NCBI RefSeq assembly: GCF_024139115.2
Contig: NC_085140.1
Location: 414,978,283-415,042,282, forward strand
DNA: 64,000 bases
Source: Armigeres subalbatus
Lineage: Eukaryota; Arthropoda; Insecta; Diptera; Culicidae
Direction: 5' to 3'
This document shows, piece after piece, positions 54,883-64,000 of the stretch. A program made the translations under genes and the position numbers. Position 1 is the first letter of the stretch. Each line of letters begins with the position of its first letter. The notes beneath the pieces were generated by a model. The model saw only the letters and a list, made by a program, of their open reading frames with translations. It was not told where the DNA came from and did no database searches.

Positions 54883-55194
54883 TCTATTTATTGAACGGCT
54901 ACTCACTCCTACAATTTTCACAACGAGTTTATTATTTACCCGACGTTTCGACACGGGAATTGTGTCTTTTTCAAAGGGAAAATATTTCTGTTGTTTGTCG
55001 TCGTCTAACTTGAACCTAAACTAAACTTGGACTAAACATACGACGACAAACAACAAAAATATTTTCCCCTTGAAAAAGACACAATTCCCGTGTCGAAACG
55101 TTGGGTAAATAATAAACTCGTTGTAAAAATTGTAAGACTGAGTAGCCGTTCCATAAATAGAATTGAACATACAGTCGATCCATCACCGGTAAAG
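54883..55194. mobile_element. Long palindromic retro-insertion 2 (Penelope-like end?)
   Basis: Arms 54883-54998 and 55037-55164 are inverse around a ~40-nt centre. A ~32-nt unique tail ends in ACCGGTAAAG. It is flanked by a perfect 12-bp duplication TAGAATCTTATT (54871-54882, 55195-55206). Each arm holds TTGAAAAA, then a GACAC/GTGTC stem, then GAAACG. It is unrelated in sequence to the palindrome at 52971, but has the same plan. Confidence 0.75.
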
Positions 55195-55309
55195 TAGAAT
55201 CTTATTAAACGAAGCAAATTGATTTCGCGTTAAATTGACTTGAAACACGGTTTTTGTCTTCGCGTCTTGAAAATAACTTCGCTCATAATAAATATTTAGT
55301 CGGTTTCCA

Positions 55310-55400
55310 AGGTCGCTTACCAACTATTCTCTTCCCGCGGCGCTCACGGAGATGCAAAGGATTTTTCGATTTGTGTGAAACTAACTTTCCTATCCTAATC
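55310..55400 (+). repeat. Dispersed repeat Y, left part
   Basis: GCGCTCACGGAGATGCA and the following bases match the reverse strand of 59620-59720. The repeat continues after the LTR element at about 57638-57831. Confidence 0.65.
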
Positions 55401-55405
55401 ATGTG

Positions 55406-55621
55406 TGATGTGTTCTACCTGAATGGTGAATTACATTGCGCGTTTAAAAAGTGTATGTGCGTGTATGTGCAGACATGCTCTTAATAGAGTAAACTCTAAA
55501 TAAATAGTTCAGTTGACTCTGAACCCCTAACCCGGATAGAACTCTTTACCATTTTGATAAAACTCACTACTATCACCGTCTTTAAGATTTATAAATAATA
55601 ATAACTTTTACAGATATTAAA
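55406..55621 (+). repeat. 5' LTR of the second LTR element
   Basis: Matches the 3' LTR except CTTTACCATTT versus CTTTATCATTT. Confidence 0.9.
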
Positions 55622-55622
55622 G

Positions 55623-55632
55623 TGGCGACGAG
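55623..55632 (+). promoter_or_regulatory. Primer binding site, serine tRNA type
   Basis: TGGCGACGAG, identical to the site of the element at 22017-27177. Confidence 0.85.
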
Positions 55633-56313
55633 AAAATGGTTTAAAATTGTTTCGCGTGTCATTATCATTACTTCGTATCGATAGTTAACAGTAACTGGCT
55701 AATTGTGTGACGGTTGACTTTTGTTCGCGCAGTGGTTATTGAACGATAAGTCCGTGGCACGGAAACATTTTCGTCATAACTAAAATCGGAAAATACAAGA
55801 CGGCAATTACCGCCTACATAATAGTTAACATAGTGTTTTTAAGGTGTACTATGGCCGTTTCATTTTGCATTGATTTTAACACGAGTATTACTCTTCTTGT
55901 GTCAATGGAGAAACATGGCGTCTAAAAACCATCTAGATGGTATAAGTATTTTGAATTTCGCCTCCAAGGACTACATAATACCACAAAAGCTGATTGAACT
56001 AATTGTTTTCTACTGGTGAAAGGACACTCAACAATAACAGCTGAAACAATGCATAGTTAGACACCTACTTCGCAAATCGCATCAACAAGGTTTTGTTTTG
56101 TTAAACCCTCTTAGTATTTATTTTTGGCATGTACATGTGACCGTGTGTGGGCCTGTGGCCGTTTTGTGAAAAGTGAGTAATGTGTGAACAGTGCGCTACA
56201 CTGGCGCTACAATTCCGTTTGATAAGACTGTGATAATGTTAGATTTGAAAGTGCATAGACAATGTTAGGAAAACACTAAGATAAACGATTGCTCCATATG
56301 AGTCAGAAATATA

Positions 56314-57495
56314 TTGTTTGTGATAAAGCAAAAAAAAAACATTAGGAAAACTACTATGCAAGTAATATCCAGTGAGGAGTATGTGTTGGTAGATGTAGAA
56401 ATAATTTTGAAGGCTCGACGAGCAATACATGAATATTTTTCATTTGAGTTATGCTTGAGGAAGTTTTTAATTGAGAGCTGTGACGGTTGGTCCGTACTAA
56501 ATAAAGGCAGACTATGTGTAATGTACCCGTGTTGGATGAGGTTTAAAACTTACAAATGTGTTGAAGGATGTCGCAAAATTGTGAATGGGCTCAAAATAAA
56601 TTACAAATCGCAGAATACATTAGAGGTACTGCAAAAGACATGCAAATGCATAAAGTTGTTAATGCTAAAGAAGTTAGCTAATGCTGGCAAAGTGATTCGT
56701 TTGAAGATCTACATTTATGTTTTTACACAACTGGAGAAACATGTAGTTTATGCAAAATTGCTGATGGAAATGATGTTTTCAAAAAGATCAGTAAATTGGT
56801 GCGTGGTTATGGAAATTATTACAAAGAACAATAAAAGCGTTCTAAATAGAACAGCCTTTTTAGATAGAAAGAAAGTAAGTCAAATAGCATATGATACTAA
56901 TGGGACTTTGATGACCAGGTATAAAGAGGGTTTTATGTGTTGCAGGCTAGGATATTCAATAATTATCCAAAATAAATTGAACAACATATTTCTAAATGTT
57001 TTACAGGCCTGGTTTACAATTCTACGCTTAATGGCATTCACATGGGTTGACGTATACCACAAAGAGGATTTGTTCCTGAGAGTTCCGAGTTTGACGATGA
57101 ATGTGGATCGCAACCGCTACATGAAAGGCAGCATGCAAGCATTATGTAACCAGGGATCGAACTTCTGGATTCGAGAGCATAAAGTAGCATCAGTTGAATG
57201 CAAGAATCAAAATACTTCAATGATGTCAGTTTCAAAACTTTGGCATATCAGTTTAATTTACTTGTTCGTGATAAGTTGTCATGTTATTTTTAATCAAGTA
57301 TTTTTATGTGGCTATTATGTTAGATTAGAATTTAGCACTCGAGAAATTATTCGCATGTTGACGAAGGTCAAAATCTTTTGTTTGTATGTACAAACATTTC
57401 TGAAAAGGGAAAGAACTGATGTGTTCTACCTGAATGGTGAATTACATTGCGCGTTTAAAAAGTGTATGTGCGTGTATGTGCAGACATGCTCTTAA
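56314..57495 (+). CDS. Unfamiliar 393-codon ORF in the second LTR element
   Basis: Open from ATG at 56314 through the 3' LTR border to 57495. The last ~27 residues are LTR-encoded and repeat those readable from the 5' LTR. The protein is rich in Lys, Ile, Leu, Val and Cys, with runs such as MYPCWMRFKTYKCVEGCRKI. No zinc knuckle, protease or polymerase motif is visible. A different frame shows gag-like scraps (AEYIRGTAKDMQMHKVVNAK, TTGETCSLCKIADGNDVFKK), so the long frame may be an accidental one over a decayed gag. Confidence 0.45.
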   Translation: MFVIKQKKNIRKTTMQVISSEEYVLVDVEIILKARRAIHEYFSFELCLRKFLIESCDGWSVLNKGRLCVMYPCWMRFKTYKCVEGCRKIVNGLKINYKSQNTLEVLQKTCKCIKLLMLKKLANAGKVIRLKIYIYVFTQLEKHVVYAKLLMEMMFSKRSVNWCVVMEIITKNNKSVLNRTAFLDRKKVSQIAYDTNGTLMTRYKEGFMCCRLGYSIIIQNKLNNIFLNVLQAWFTILRLMAFTWVDVYHKEDLFLRVPSLTMNVDRNRYMKGSMQALCNQGSNFWIREHKVASVECKNQNTSMMSVSKLWHISLIYLFVISCHVIFNQVFLCGYYVRLEFSTREIIRMLTKVKIFCLYVQTFLKRERTDVFYLNGELHCAFKKCMCVYVQTCS

Positions 57496-57632
57496 TAGAG
57501 TAAACTCTAAATAAATAGTTCAGTTGACTCTGAACCCCTAACCCGGATAGAACTCTTTATCATTTTGATAAAACTCACTACTATCACCGTCTTTAAGATT
57601 TATAAATAATAATAACTTTTACAGATATTAAA
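57417..57632 (+). repeat. 3' LTR of the second LTR element
   Basis: 216 bp, one substitution relative to the 5' LTR, followed by the duplicated ATGTG. Confidence 0.9.
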
Positions 57633-57637
57633 ATGTG

Positions 57638-57831
57638 GATGTGGACATGGCCGACATCGGTGGTGGTGTGAAGTATATCTAATAAACAAACAAACATCAT
57701 TGTTGGTTTTGAATTAAAGAAACTCCAAAGCATGTACAGTGAGAATAGTTTTCTAATCCCAGGAAGGCTATTCAATTGGTGAGCTGTGCATTTTTGTTGT
57801 TTCTCGGCCAACCACGACTGCTAATGCACTG
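57638..57831 (+). repeat. Dispersed repeat Y, right part
   Basis: CAATTGGTGAGCTGTGCAT and TTTCTCGGCCAA match the reverse strand of 59450-59600. In that inverse copy the left and right parts are joined without the LTR element. Confidence 0.75.
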
Positions 57832-58130
57832 TGGTCCCTCCTTAGCCGTGCGGTAAGACGCGCGGCTAGAAAGCAAGACCATGCTGAGGGTGGCTGGGTT
57901 CGATTCCCGGTGCCGATCTAGACAATTTTCGGATTGGAAATTGTCTCGACTTTCCTGGGCCCAAAAGTATCATCGTGTTAGCCTCATGATATACGAATGC
58001 AAAAATGGTAACTTGGTAAAAACCTTGCAGTTTAACTGTGGAAGTGCTAAATGAACACTAAGCTACAAGGCGGCTCTGACCCAGTGTGGGGATGTAATGC
58101 CAATAAGAAGAAGAAGAAGAAGAAGAAGAA
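57832..58130 (+). mobile_element. tRNA-derived SINE with target duplication
   Basis: Starts with a tRNA-like head: TAGCCGTGCGGTAAGACGCG (A box) and GGGTTCGATTCCCGG (B box). A body follows (GATATACGAATGCAAAAATG, CAGTGTGGGGATGTAATGCC) and an (AAG)n tail. A perfect 13-bp duplication TGCTAATGCACTG flanks it (57819-57831, 58131-58143). Transcribed by RNA polymerase III and copied by a partner non-LTR element, as is usual for SINEs. It resembles the common Aedes SINEs, but I do not assign a family name. Confidence 0.95.
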
Positions 58131-58244
58131 TGCTAATGCACTGACCCAGCACACGCACACTTAGTTTTTATTTCTGCAGCTCGGCAAAAATCCGAGCCAA
58201 GCATTGAAAAAAATCATATCATGAGTAAAAATCGGCTAAATTCT

Positions 58245-58990
58245 AAGGGTATGCGATAACACACTTTTTCCTAACGAAACGAAACGAAACGAAATTTAAA
58301 ATGTCTATGTTGATTCGGATCGAAACGAAACGAAATATAGATTTCTTCCGAGACTTCGAAACGATACGAAATCAAGGTTCATTTAATTCGAAATTTTTCG
58401 AAACGAAACGAAATTTTGATTTCTTTCCGCGGAATGTTTATTGGATTGGTTTTATATTATGTACGCAATTCTGATTTCACTTTTTCGAAGTCGAATAACT
58501 GTTTTGCGACCATAAGACTTATAATAACTGAAGAGGCAATCTGTGATAAATCGCCACATTCTTGCCGCATATACCATTGGCAATACCCCAGCATTTGTGC
58601 CGCTTTCAAAGGAATTCATCGTGGAGCGTGTGCTCCTGAATCTGATCAATTTTATATCAGTTTTATATAAGTAAGTATATAAAAATAAAGAAATTGTAGG
58701 ATTTTTCATATACGGATTCAAATTTCGTTTGAAACATTAGTTCACTTAAGAATTATGTAATTATGCTGAAGCATACTTCATATTGTCCCAGTCAACACAA
58801 GATCGTATATGATGTCGAATAAGATGCTAAAGTGGAGTCCATATAGGTATTTCCCTATGTAATATATACGAATATCGCCTCCACTTGACATCTTATGTTG
58901 CATCATATATGATTTTGTGTTGACTGGGGTCGTGTCAGCGTGGTTTTACAGTATTGACTTAGTCAAAATTTGAAAAAGAATGCTTAAATT
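58245..58990 (+). repeat. Dispersed repeat X, copy 2 (5' part)
   Basis: Same landmarks as 39541-39835 (GCGATAACACACTTTTTCC, ATCAATTTTATATCAGTT, CAGCGTGGTTTTA), but longer, with extra ACGAAACGAAACGAAA motifs. It contains the MITE at 58787-58928, absent from copy 1. Its 3' part continues, after other insertions, at about 61970-62345. Confidence 0.75.
58787..58928. mobile_element. Foldback MITE with CCCAGTCAACACAA ends
   Basis: Ends CCCAGTCAACACAA and TTGTGTTGACTGGG are exact inverses, and the arms pair for ~50 bp around a short centre. Repeat X copy 1 lacks it at the same place (39790-39805), confirming insertion. Confidence 0.85.
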
Positions 58991-59189
58991 TATTTTTTTA
59001 TTTAGTTTGATACTTAACTATGTATCCACATCTGCCAGGCGTATACGCAGATATAGGATTGATATTACTAGATCAACATTTGAAAAGGGTTTATTCCTTC
59101 TTATTCCTCGTCTACATATATAGCATATATTTGCTCACTAGAAGAATCCTGTGCACCTTTCTAAAATGCACAAAGATATGTATTGTATT

Positions 59190-59280
59190 TCACAGACCGA
59201 TAGTCTTATATACATTCAGCTCGACAAACTGAGCTATTGTGTGTGTGTCCTTGGCAGATGAGAACAGCTATTATGGTCAA
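59190..59280 (-). repeat. Inverted fragment of the AT-rich repeat family
   Basis: CAGCTCGACAAACTGAGC followed by GTGTGTGTGTCC is the inverse of the block before the end of 27178-27656 and 30800-31084. Confidence 0.6.
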
Positions 59281-59449
59281 TATGTGCTGAAAGCAATCAT
59301 AAGTAAAGAATTTTCAGCAATTTTAATGATCTTTCAACCCGTTCTGGATTTTTTTTGCAAATTCCATGCGAAGATCTAGAAATGCCCACAAATCTGCAAT
59401 GTTCCTCACATATTGTGCAAATAGTCGAAGAAGAGCTTAATAGCGTTTC

Positions 59450-59720
59450 TTAACTGTACACATCGTAGTTGCTAATCATGATTGGCCGAGAAACAGTAAA
59501 TATGCACAGCTCACCAATTAAGTAATATTCTTGGGATACAAAAAAGTTATTCTTATTGTATACTTGCTTCAGAGTTTCCAATTCATGAACAATAACGGTG
59601 CTTTTATAGACAATTTAGTATTAGGAGAGGAAAATAAGTTTAACACTCATTGTTTTAAGAGACCGAGGTATGCACTGCATCTCCGTGAGCGCTACGGAAA
59701 AGGAATCGTTGGTTAGTTGA
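59450..59720 (-). repeat. Dispersed repeat Y, inverse uninterrupted copy
   Basis: The reverse strand reads the left part (as 55310-55400) directly followed by the right part (as 57700-57831). It therefore serves as a paralogous empty site for the LTR element and the SINE. Confidence 0.75.
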
Positions 59721-59991
59721 GAAGGTACCCAAAGTAACACCAAAAACATCATTATTAGCAAAGATCTAGTAATGATGTTGTATAAAGGTCGGGAAAATGA
59801 AATACTAAACATGTAATGTTTAAGGAAAGCTATGATAAGGTTTTTGCAAAACATACAACAATTTGATCAGAGAAAAAATTTCATACTACATTCTCACAAC
59901 TTGCTGATAACATGTCGATTTTTGACATTTGTTTGGTTTTTTTAGATGTTTCGTACATAAAAATCATAACATAAAACATAACATCTCGCGA

Positions 59992-60232
59992 TTAGTTTCA
60001 TAGGGGCGTAACTGTATTGGTCGATTTCTTTTCGTCGATGTTTTCTTTTTATTATAGTGGCGAATTGTGCTAGTTTGTCGATGATTTAATGGTTTGGTGC
60101 AATAAAGGATAAATGTATCTTGCACTAGAATCGATAATCACGGTTGTAGCTTTTGAAACAATTGAGTTATCAGCAAAATATTAAATCGATTAAGAGAAAT
60201 CGATCAATACAGTTACGCCCCTATGAAACTAA
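59992..60232. mobile_element. Foldback MITE with TTAGTTTCATAGGGGCGTAA ends
   Basis: Ends TTAGTTTCATAGGGGCGTAA and the inverse TTACGCCCCTATGAAACTAA pair. The arms continue as CTGTATTGGTCGATTTCT against its near-inverse. An interior relative lies at 33000-33180. Confidence 0.85.
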
Positions 60233-60455
60233 GCGTGAGACATGTCTACAGGAAGATTTTACGAACAATGTCATAACATGTTCATTTTTTGACATTTGTC
60301 TCGTCAGAATATATACCCCAATGATAGAAGTTTAACGTAATTTCAACATCTGTAAAGATCACTGTTATGAACGTTCTTCATCGACCCTGATGTTTATCGA
60401 CAACTCGCCATATTCTTTTTTCTTTTGTAGATTCGAGAATTTGTTTACATATCAA

Positions 60456-60601
60456 TTCTAGACCAACATTTGAAAAGGGCGTAACAGCCAAAATTTGATC
60501 TCTCCCGTATTTTGTCTATGTATTTAGCTATGTATGTAGATAAGGAATCCGAAGGAATAAATTTTGGCTGTTACGCCCTTTTCAAATGTTGGTCTAGAAT
60601 T
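60456..60601. mobile_element. Foldback MITE with CTAGACCAACATTTGAAAAG ends
   Basis: Arms TTCTAGACCAACATTTGAAA...GCGTAACAGCCAAAATTT and their exact inverse, ~40 bp each, around a ~63-bp centre. A piece of the same end (ATCAACATTTGAAAAGGGT) lies at 59072-59090. Confidence 0.85.
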
Positions 60602-61690
60602 TCAAAATTATGTTTTGGCATAGTTATATTTTTCTTCAATCAATGGCGAATGAATTTAGGAGAAGTAAAATGAAAAGTTAGCCAATGAAACATGAGCCGC
60701 ATATAATGTTTCGACCGAGACTTCGAAACAAATTTGATTTATTTATTCAGTTTGTATATGTTTATTAGTATTATTAAAATGGTGTTCATCATTTCATGCA
60801 TGCTTGTTTTCATTCGTTTTTGTATAAAAATTATTTCTTTGAACGTGTTGGTCAGCATTTTTGTTTTGGTATTCAATTTGACAGAACAATGTTGAAATTC
60901 GGTTATTGAAAACATCCTTAGTACTTGTCGGATCTCTCCATTATTGTGGAATTATTCAGTCGCCTTGGCTCAAACTTTTGAGCACACTTTCTCAATACGA
61001 ACTGCACTTTAACACAACTGTCTCAAAACTGAGCCGGATTTTCTAGAGCTCGCTTTGTTTCCGCTTCTTTTTCTGCAAAACTGTACTAGAACTTTTTGTA
61101 GTACTAGTGCGGTTTTATTATTATTATTATTATTATTATCTGTTCCCAGAAAACTAAGAGTATTATGTTCTGTCTCCTGTGCCTTTTTTATTTCACAAAC
61201 TATAGTACTAGAAGCCGGAAATTATTTCGCATCATGTTGATTCCTGATGCACACATATTTGAAATGAGTACGTTTTTTGTATATAGTTCATTAACGACGA
61301 ACAATATCTTTTCCGTTATATTTAAATATATTTTTTTTACTACCTATATTTTCTACAGTACTGAAGTTTAGTCTTGTGAATGTGCAATCAAAAACAAGGT
61401 TGCGACTGAAAAATGTTAAAAATATCGATAATTTTTGCGCTGTTTGGGTCGTGTGAAAGTAATCAAAGCAGTATTTCATACCAAAACGTAATATACTATA
61501 ATATATTATGTTCGGAAGATGTATTTTTAACACTCATACAACAAACCGTGTTACTTGGGTAATTCATGTGAAACCCCTTGGTAAGCGACAAAATATTTAT
61601 TGTAAACTAAGTTATTTTAAAAACAAGAAGACGAAAACTGTGTTTCAAATCAATCCAACGCAAGATCAATGTGCTTCGTTTAATAATCTT
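60602..61690. other. Unassigned AT-rich stretch with a TTA microsatellite
   Basis: Contains (TTA)n at about 61114-61139. No coding signals. It probably belongs to insertions between the two halves of repeat X copy 2. Confidence 0.45.
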
Positions 61691-61915
61691 CTACAACACG
61701 ATCGATTCCGCAAGAAATAATTTTGTGCTCTTCGATGCAAACATTAGTTTTATCACTTCGCGTTCTCCCACACTATCTGGCGTGTTCAGCATCAACACGA
61801 TCGATTGCACACTGGTTAAACAAATTTCTGCTACGCGAGGTAGATTTTTATCACTTCGCGTTCTCCCGGACTAGCTGCCGTCCCATGACTAGCAGCAACA
61901 CGATCGATTCCTCAT
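61690..61915. repeat. ~97-bp tandem repeat
   Basis: TTTTATCACTTCGCGTTCTC recurs at about 61749 and 61846, and CAACACGATCGATT recurs at about 61695, 61794 and 61891. That makes about two and a half units. Confidence 0.8.
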
Positions 61916-61969
61916 TCATATTGTGCAAATAGTTAAAAAAAAATATCACAAAATTTTAATCATGGAAAC

Positions 61970-62345
61970 ACTGAAGACGTTTTATAGAAGGAAACTACTT
62001 ACGTATTTGTCGACTAAGAATGGGGTTAGTAAGAGTGAATAGAAAAATTTGTAAAACCTAAAGTTTTGAAAACAACTTAACGATTTTGTTCAGCGGCGCA
62101 GCCAAAATTATTTGATAATATAAAGTATGAATTATTCTAAATTTGTTTCGAAATTCCGCGGAATTCCGTTAAATTTCGTTAGAAGCTAGTTTTTTCTAGC
62201 GAAATTTTTGTAATTTTGCGAAACGAAACGAAATCAAGAAAACAGATTTCGCCATGCTCAAATTCCGCGAAATTCCGCGGAATTTCGTTTCGAACCACCT
62301 GAAACGAAATTTTTCGAAATACCGCATATGCTTACTAAATTCATG
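61970..62345 (+). repeat. Dispersed repeat X, copy 2 (3' part)
   Basis: Matches 40430-40800: ACGTATTTGTCGACTAAGAA, TTGTTCAGCGGCGCAGCC, GGAATTCCGTTAAATTTCGT and the AATTCCGCGGAATT palindromes. No protein recognised. Confidence 0.75.
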
Positions 62346-62566
62346 CCAACTTGATGCTCTACAGCGGCCCAATCGCTGATGGTTTCTAGATCGTTGAAAT
62401 TTTGTGTTCGTCTGGCCTTGGAAAATTCGTTCAAAAACGAATGAATGCTTCGTTTTTAGCCCACAGCGAGGTTTTAATTTCGGTGCACCGATTGATGTTC
62501 GCTCTATGATGTGCTGCTTGCTGCACGAACCAGGGAAGAGGCAAATACAAAGCATTCGTGTTATGG

Positions 62567-62975
62567 AACGTACACACGGTCAAGCAGTTTGACCAACAAT
62601 GACTCCACCTCTCGTTTATTCAAACATCCATCAAGTTTTAGCAACAGCGACACGAACAATCAATTTATTCGACCAACAATATCACACACGAACGACCGAA
62701 ATGCCAACTTAAGCACAAACCATCAAAAAATATATGGGGGTTTGAGCAACTTCTCTACAAATGCTCAAACATGTTCGGCGAACCTTGACTCCACCCCCGA
62801 CAACTCAAACCAAAATCAAACCGTTTTAATTTTTTCCAACCGAGCCGCCAACTGTCAATGGTTGTTCGAACAACTTCACACACGTTCGAACAAAGCAGCA
62901 ACCGAAGCGTTTTCTTGGGGGCGGAGTCAATGTTCGTCAAACTGCTTGACTGGTGTGTACGTTGCTTTATACATT
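62567..62975. mobile_element. MITE family M (copy B)
   Basis: Ends AACGTACACACGGTCAAGCA and the inverse of AACGTACACACCAGTCAAGC, pairing for about 40 bp with one indel. It is the better preserved copy; the interior matches 53616-53998. Confidence 0.8.
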
Positions 62976-63228
62976 GAAATTGGGGAGTTTTGAACGTGCC
63001 ATCTTCACAAAGCGGGTAGTGCCGAGGAGGCATCGTTCAGTAGGCAGCGTGAAATGAGGATGCTTCCTTCGTTCATCGGCAGTATTTCAGATGCGAGTGA
63101 GTGTTGTGTAAATACAAAACCATATTAGCGAGAAAGAGAAAGCCTGCATTATATACCTCTCTTTTACACATTCATTCCAACAGAAATGCGCAACTCAGTA
63201 TAAGTGAGGCACGAGAGTTAAATATTAA
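62976..63228. other. Unassigned stretch
   Basis: No recognised features. Confidence 0.3.
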
Positions 63229-63357
63229 TGCTGTCCAACGAGCAGCTCGAAGTAGCTCGAAGTTGTTCCCGTCCTGCTTGTTCTTTTTTTGTAAACAAAT
63301 GGGCATGAGCAGGACGGGGAGAAACTTCGAGCTACTTCAAGGTCTCATTGGACAGCA
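63229..63357. mobile_element. Foldback MITE with TGCTGTCCAA ends
   Basis: Ends TGCTGTCCAA and TTGGACAGCA are inverse. The arms include AGCTCGAAGT and CCCGTCCTGCTTGTTC, with near-inverses on the right. No clear target duplication. Confidence 0.75.
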
Positions 63358-64000
63358 CTATTCTCTGCACTAGCGGGTGCTTGGTTTGACTCTCCAACTG
63401 TTTCGTACAATAGTACCATATGGAGCGAGGAAGCATTCTTCACTAAGCACTTTGAAACTGTTCTCTCATGAAGCTACCTTCCTCGGGAGTATATCTGGTG
63501 GTGAAGCATCGGTCATCATCTTCATTGCTTCACTCATCCATGCCCTTGTTCGTTGATTCAATGTTGAAAGATCTTCATCGCTCACCAATGGGAGACAACT
63601 GAGCGAGGCAAATCACTTGGTAACCTTACAATGAGTGTTGTTACCACACGCTGTTAGAAACATCTTTTCAGACATTAGGAAAATTTAGTCCGCTATGGAA
63701 ATGGAACTCTGATACACTGCATGGGAGGCTTTGATACTTTCTCTCCTCCATCACAGCAACTTGAAAGCAGAGTGAATAAAGCAGAACACCTGATGTGTTT
63801 TGGTTTTATTCTAGTAGAGCGAGCGAAACACAAATGTTCCAGTCGTAGCTTCCCTGAATACCATACTAAGTTTGGCTTGGCGAACTCTGTTGCTCGCTGT
63901 TTGTGCAGCAACTATCGCTCATCATCGTTGTTTGGTATCCATCTGAGCAAGGCTGTTCACTAACTGGTTGATTGTGGAATTTTTAATGGGTATGATAAGA
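63358..64000. other. Unassigned end of window
   Basis: No recognised transposon protein or gene. An 80-codon plus frame (63721-63963) has no motif. Confidence 0.3.

Larger units (their letters stand above)
55406..57632 (+). mobile_element. Second LTR element (mag-like primer site, non-autonomous)
   Basis: 216-bp LTRs (55406-55621, 57417-57632) differ at one site. The serine-tRNA primer site TGGCGACGAG starts two bases after the 5' LTR, a purine tract (GAAAAGGGAAAGAA) precedes the 3' LTR, and the 5-bp duplication ATGTG flanks it (55401-55405, 57633-57637). The LTR starts TGATG but ends ATTAAA rather than CA. The 1.8-kb interior has no recognisable protease, reverse transcriptase or integrase, so it would depend on proteins from a related element. 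Confidence 0.9.

Overview
The window looks like a repeat-dense stretch of a mosquito genome, most likely Aedes. The evidence is the mix of elements: RTE-, R1- and Jockey/Juan-type non-LTR retrotransposons, mag-like Ty3 LTR elements with a serine-tRNA primer site, a BEL/Pao remnant, a mariner-type transposase, tRNA-derived SINEs ending in AAG repeats, and many foldback MITEs. All identifications were made by eye. No intact host protein gene, rRNA gene, functional tRNA gene or CRISPR array was found. Nearly every recognisable coding stretch belongs to a mobile element, and most are broken.

Layout. 1-1.4 kb is an RTE-type reverse transcriptase on the minus strand, split by a TTAA-flanked MITE. 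2.07-5.25 kb is a second, almost complete RTE-type copy (minus). 5.9-8.6 kb holds minisatellites and an R1-like copy (plus) with an insertion. 8.6-13.4 kb is mostly unassigned, with two inverted copies of a tRNA-like SINE core. 13.4-20.5 kb is R1-like material (minus), including a 438-codon reverse transcriptase. 21.0-33.0 kb is a Jockey-type element (plus) cut in two by a ~9 kb nest. That nest contains a mag-like LTR element at 22017-27177 with a perfect 5-bp target duplication. 35.8-36.9 kb is a third RTE-type copy. 36.9-39.4 kb is tandem repeat DNA, including an odd 11-bp satellite with a G-rich core. 43.8-49.7 kb is a nest of RTE, R1-like and BEL/Pao fragments. 52-55.2 kb has a hAT-like foldback element, two long palindromic retro-insertions with 12-13 bp target duplications, and a mariner relic. 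55.4-57.6 kb is a second LTR element with 216-bp LTRs and an unfamiliar 393-codon ORF. 57.6-64 kb is SINE, MITE and diffuse repeat sequence. Three GC-richer non-repeat islands (33.6-34.1, 41.1-42.1, 49.8-50.5 kb) may be host sequence.

Most notable is the mag-like element at 22017-27177. Its gag-pol frame is interrupted at four places by GT...AG segments (about 453, 60, 58 and 81 nt). Removing the last three restores the expected Ty3 protein order exactly at their junctions. The first segment contains four tandem stem-loops whose stems differ in sequence but stay complementary. Read together, this suggests an LTR retrotransposon that must be spliced to make Gag-Pol, with a structured element present only in unspliced genomic RNA, much like a retroviral packaging signal. 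This copy also carries three separate frameshifts, so it is a decayed member of the family and the model needs other copies to test it.
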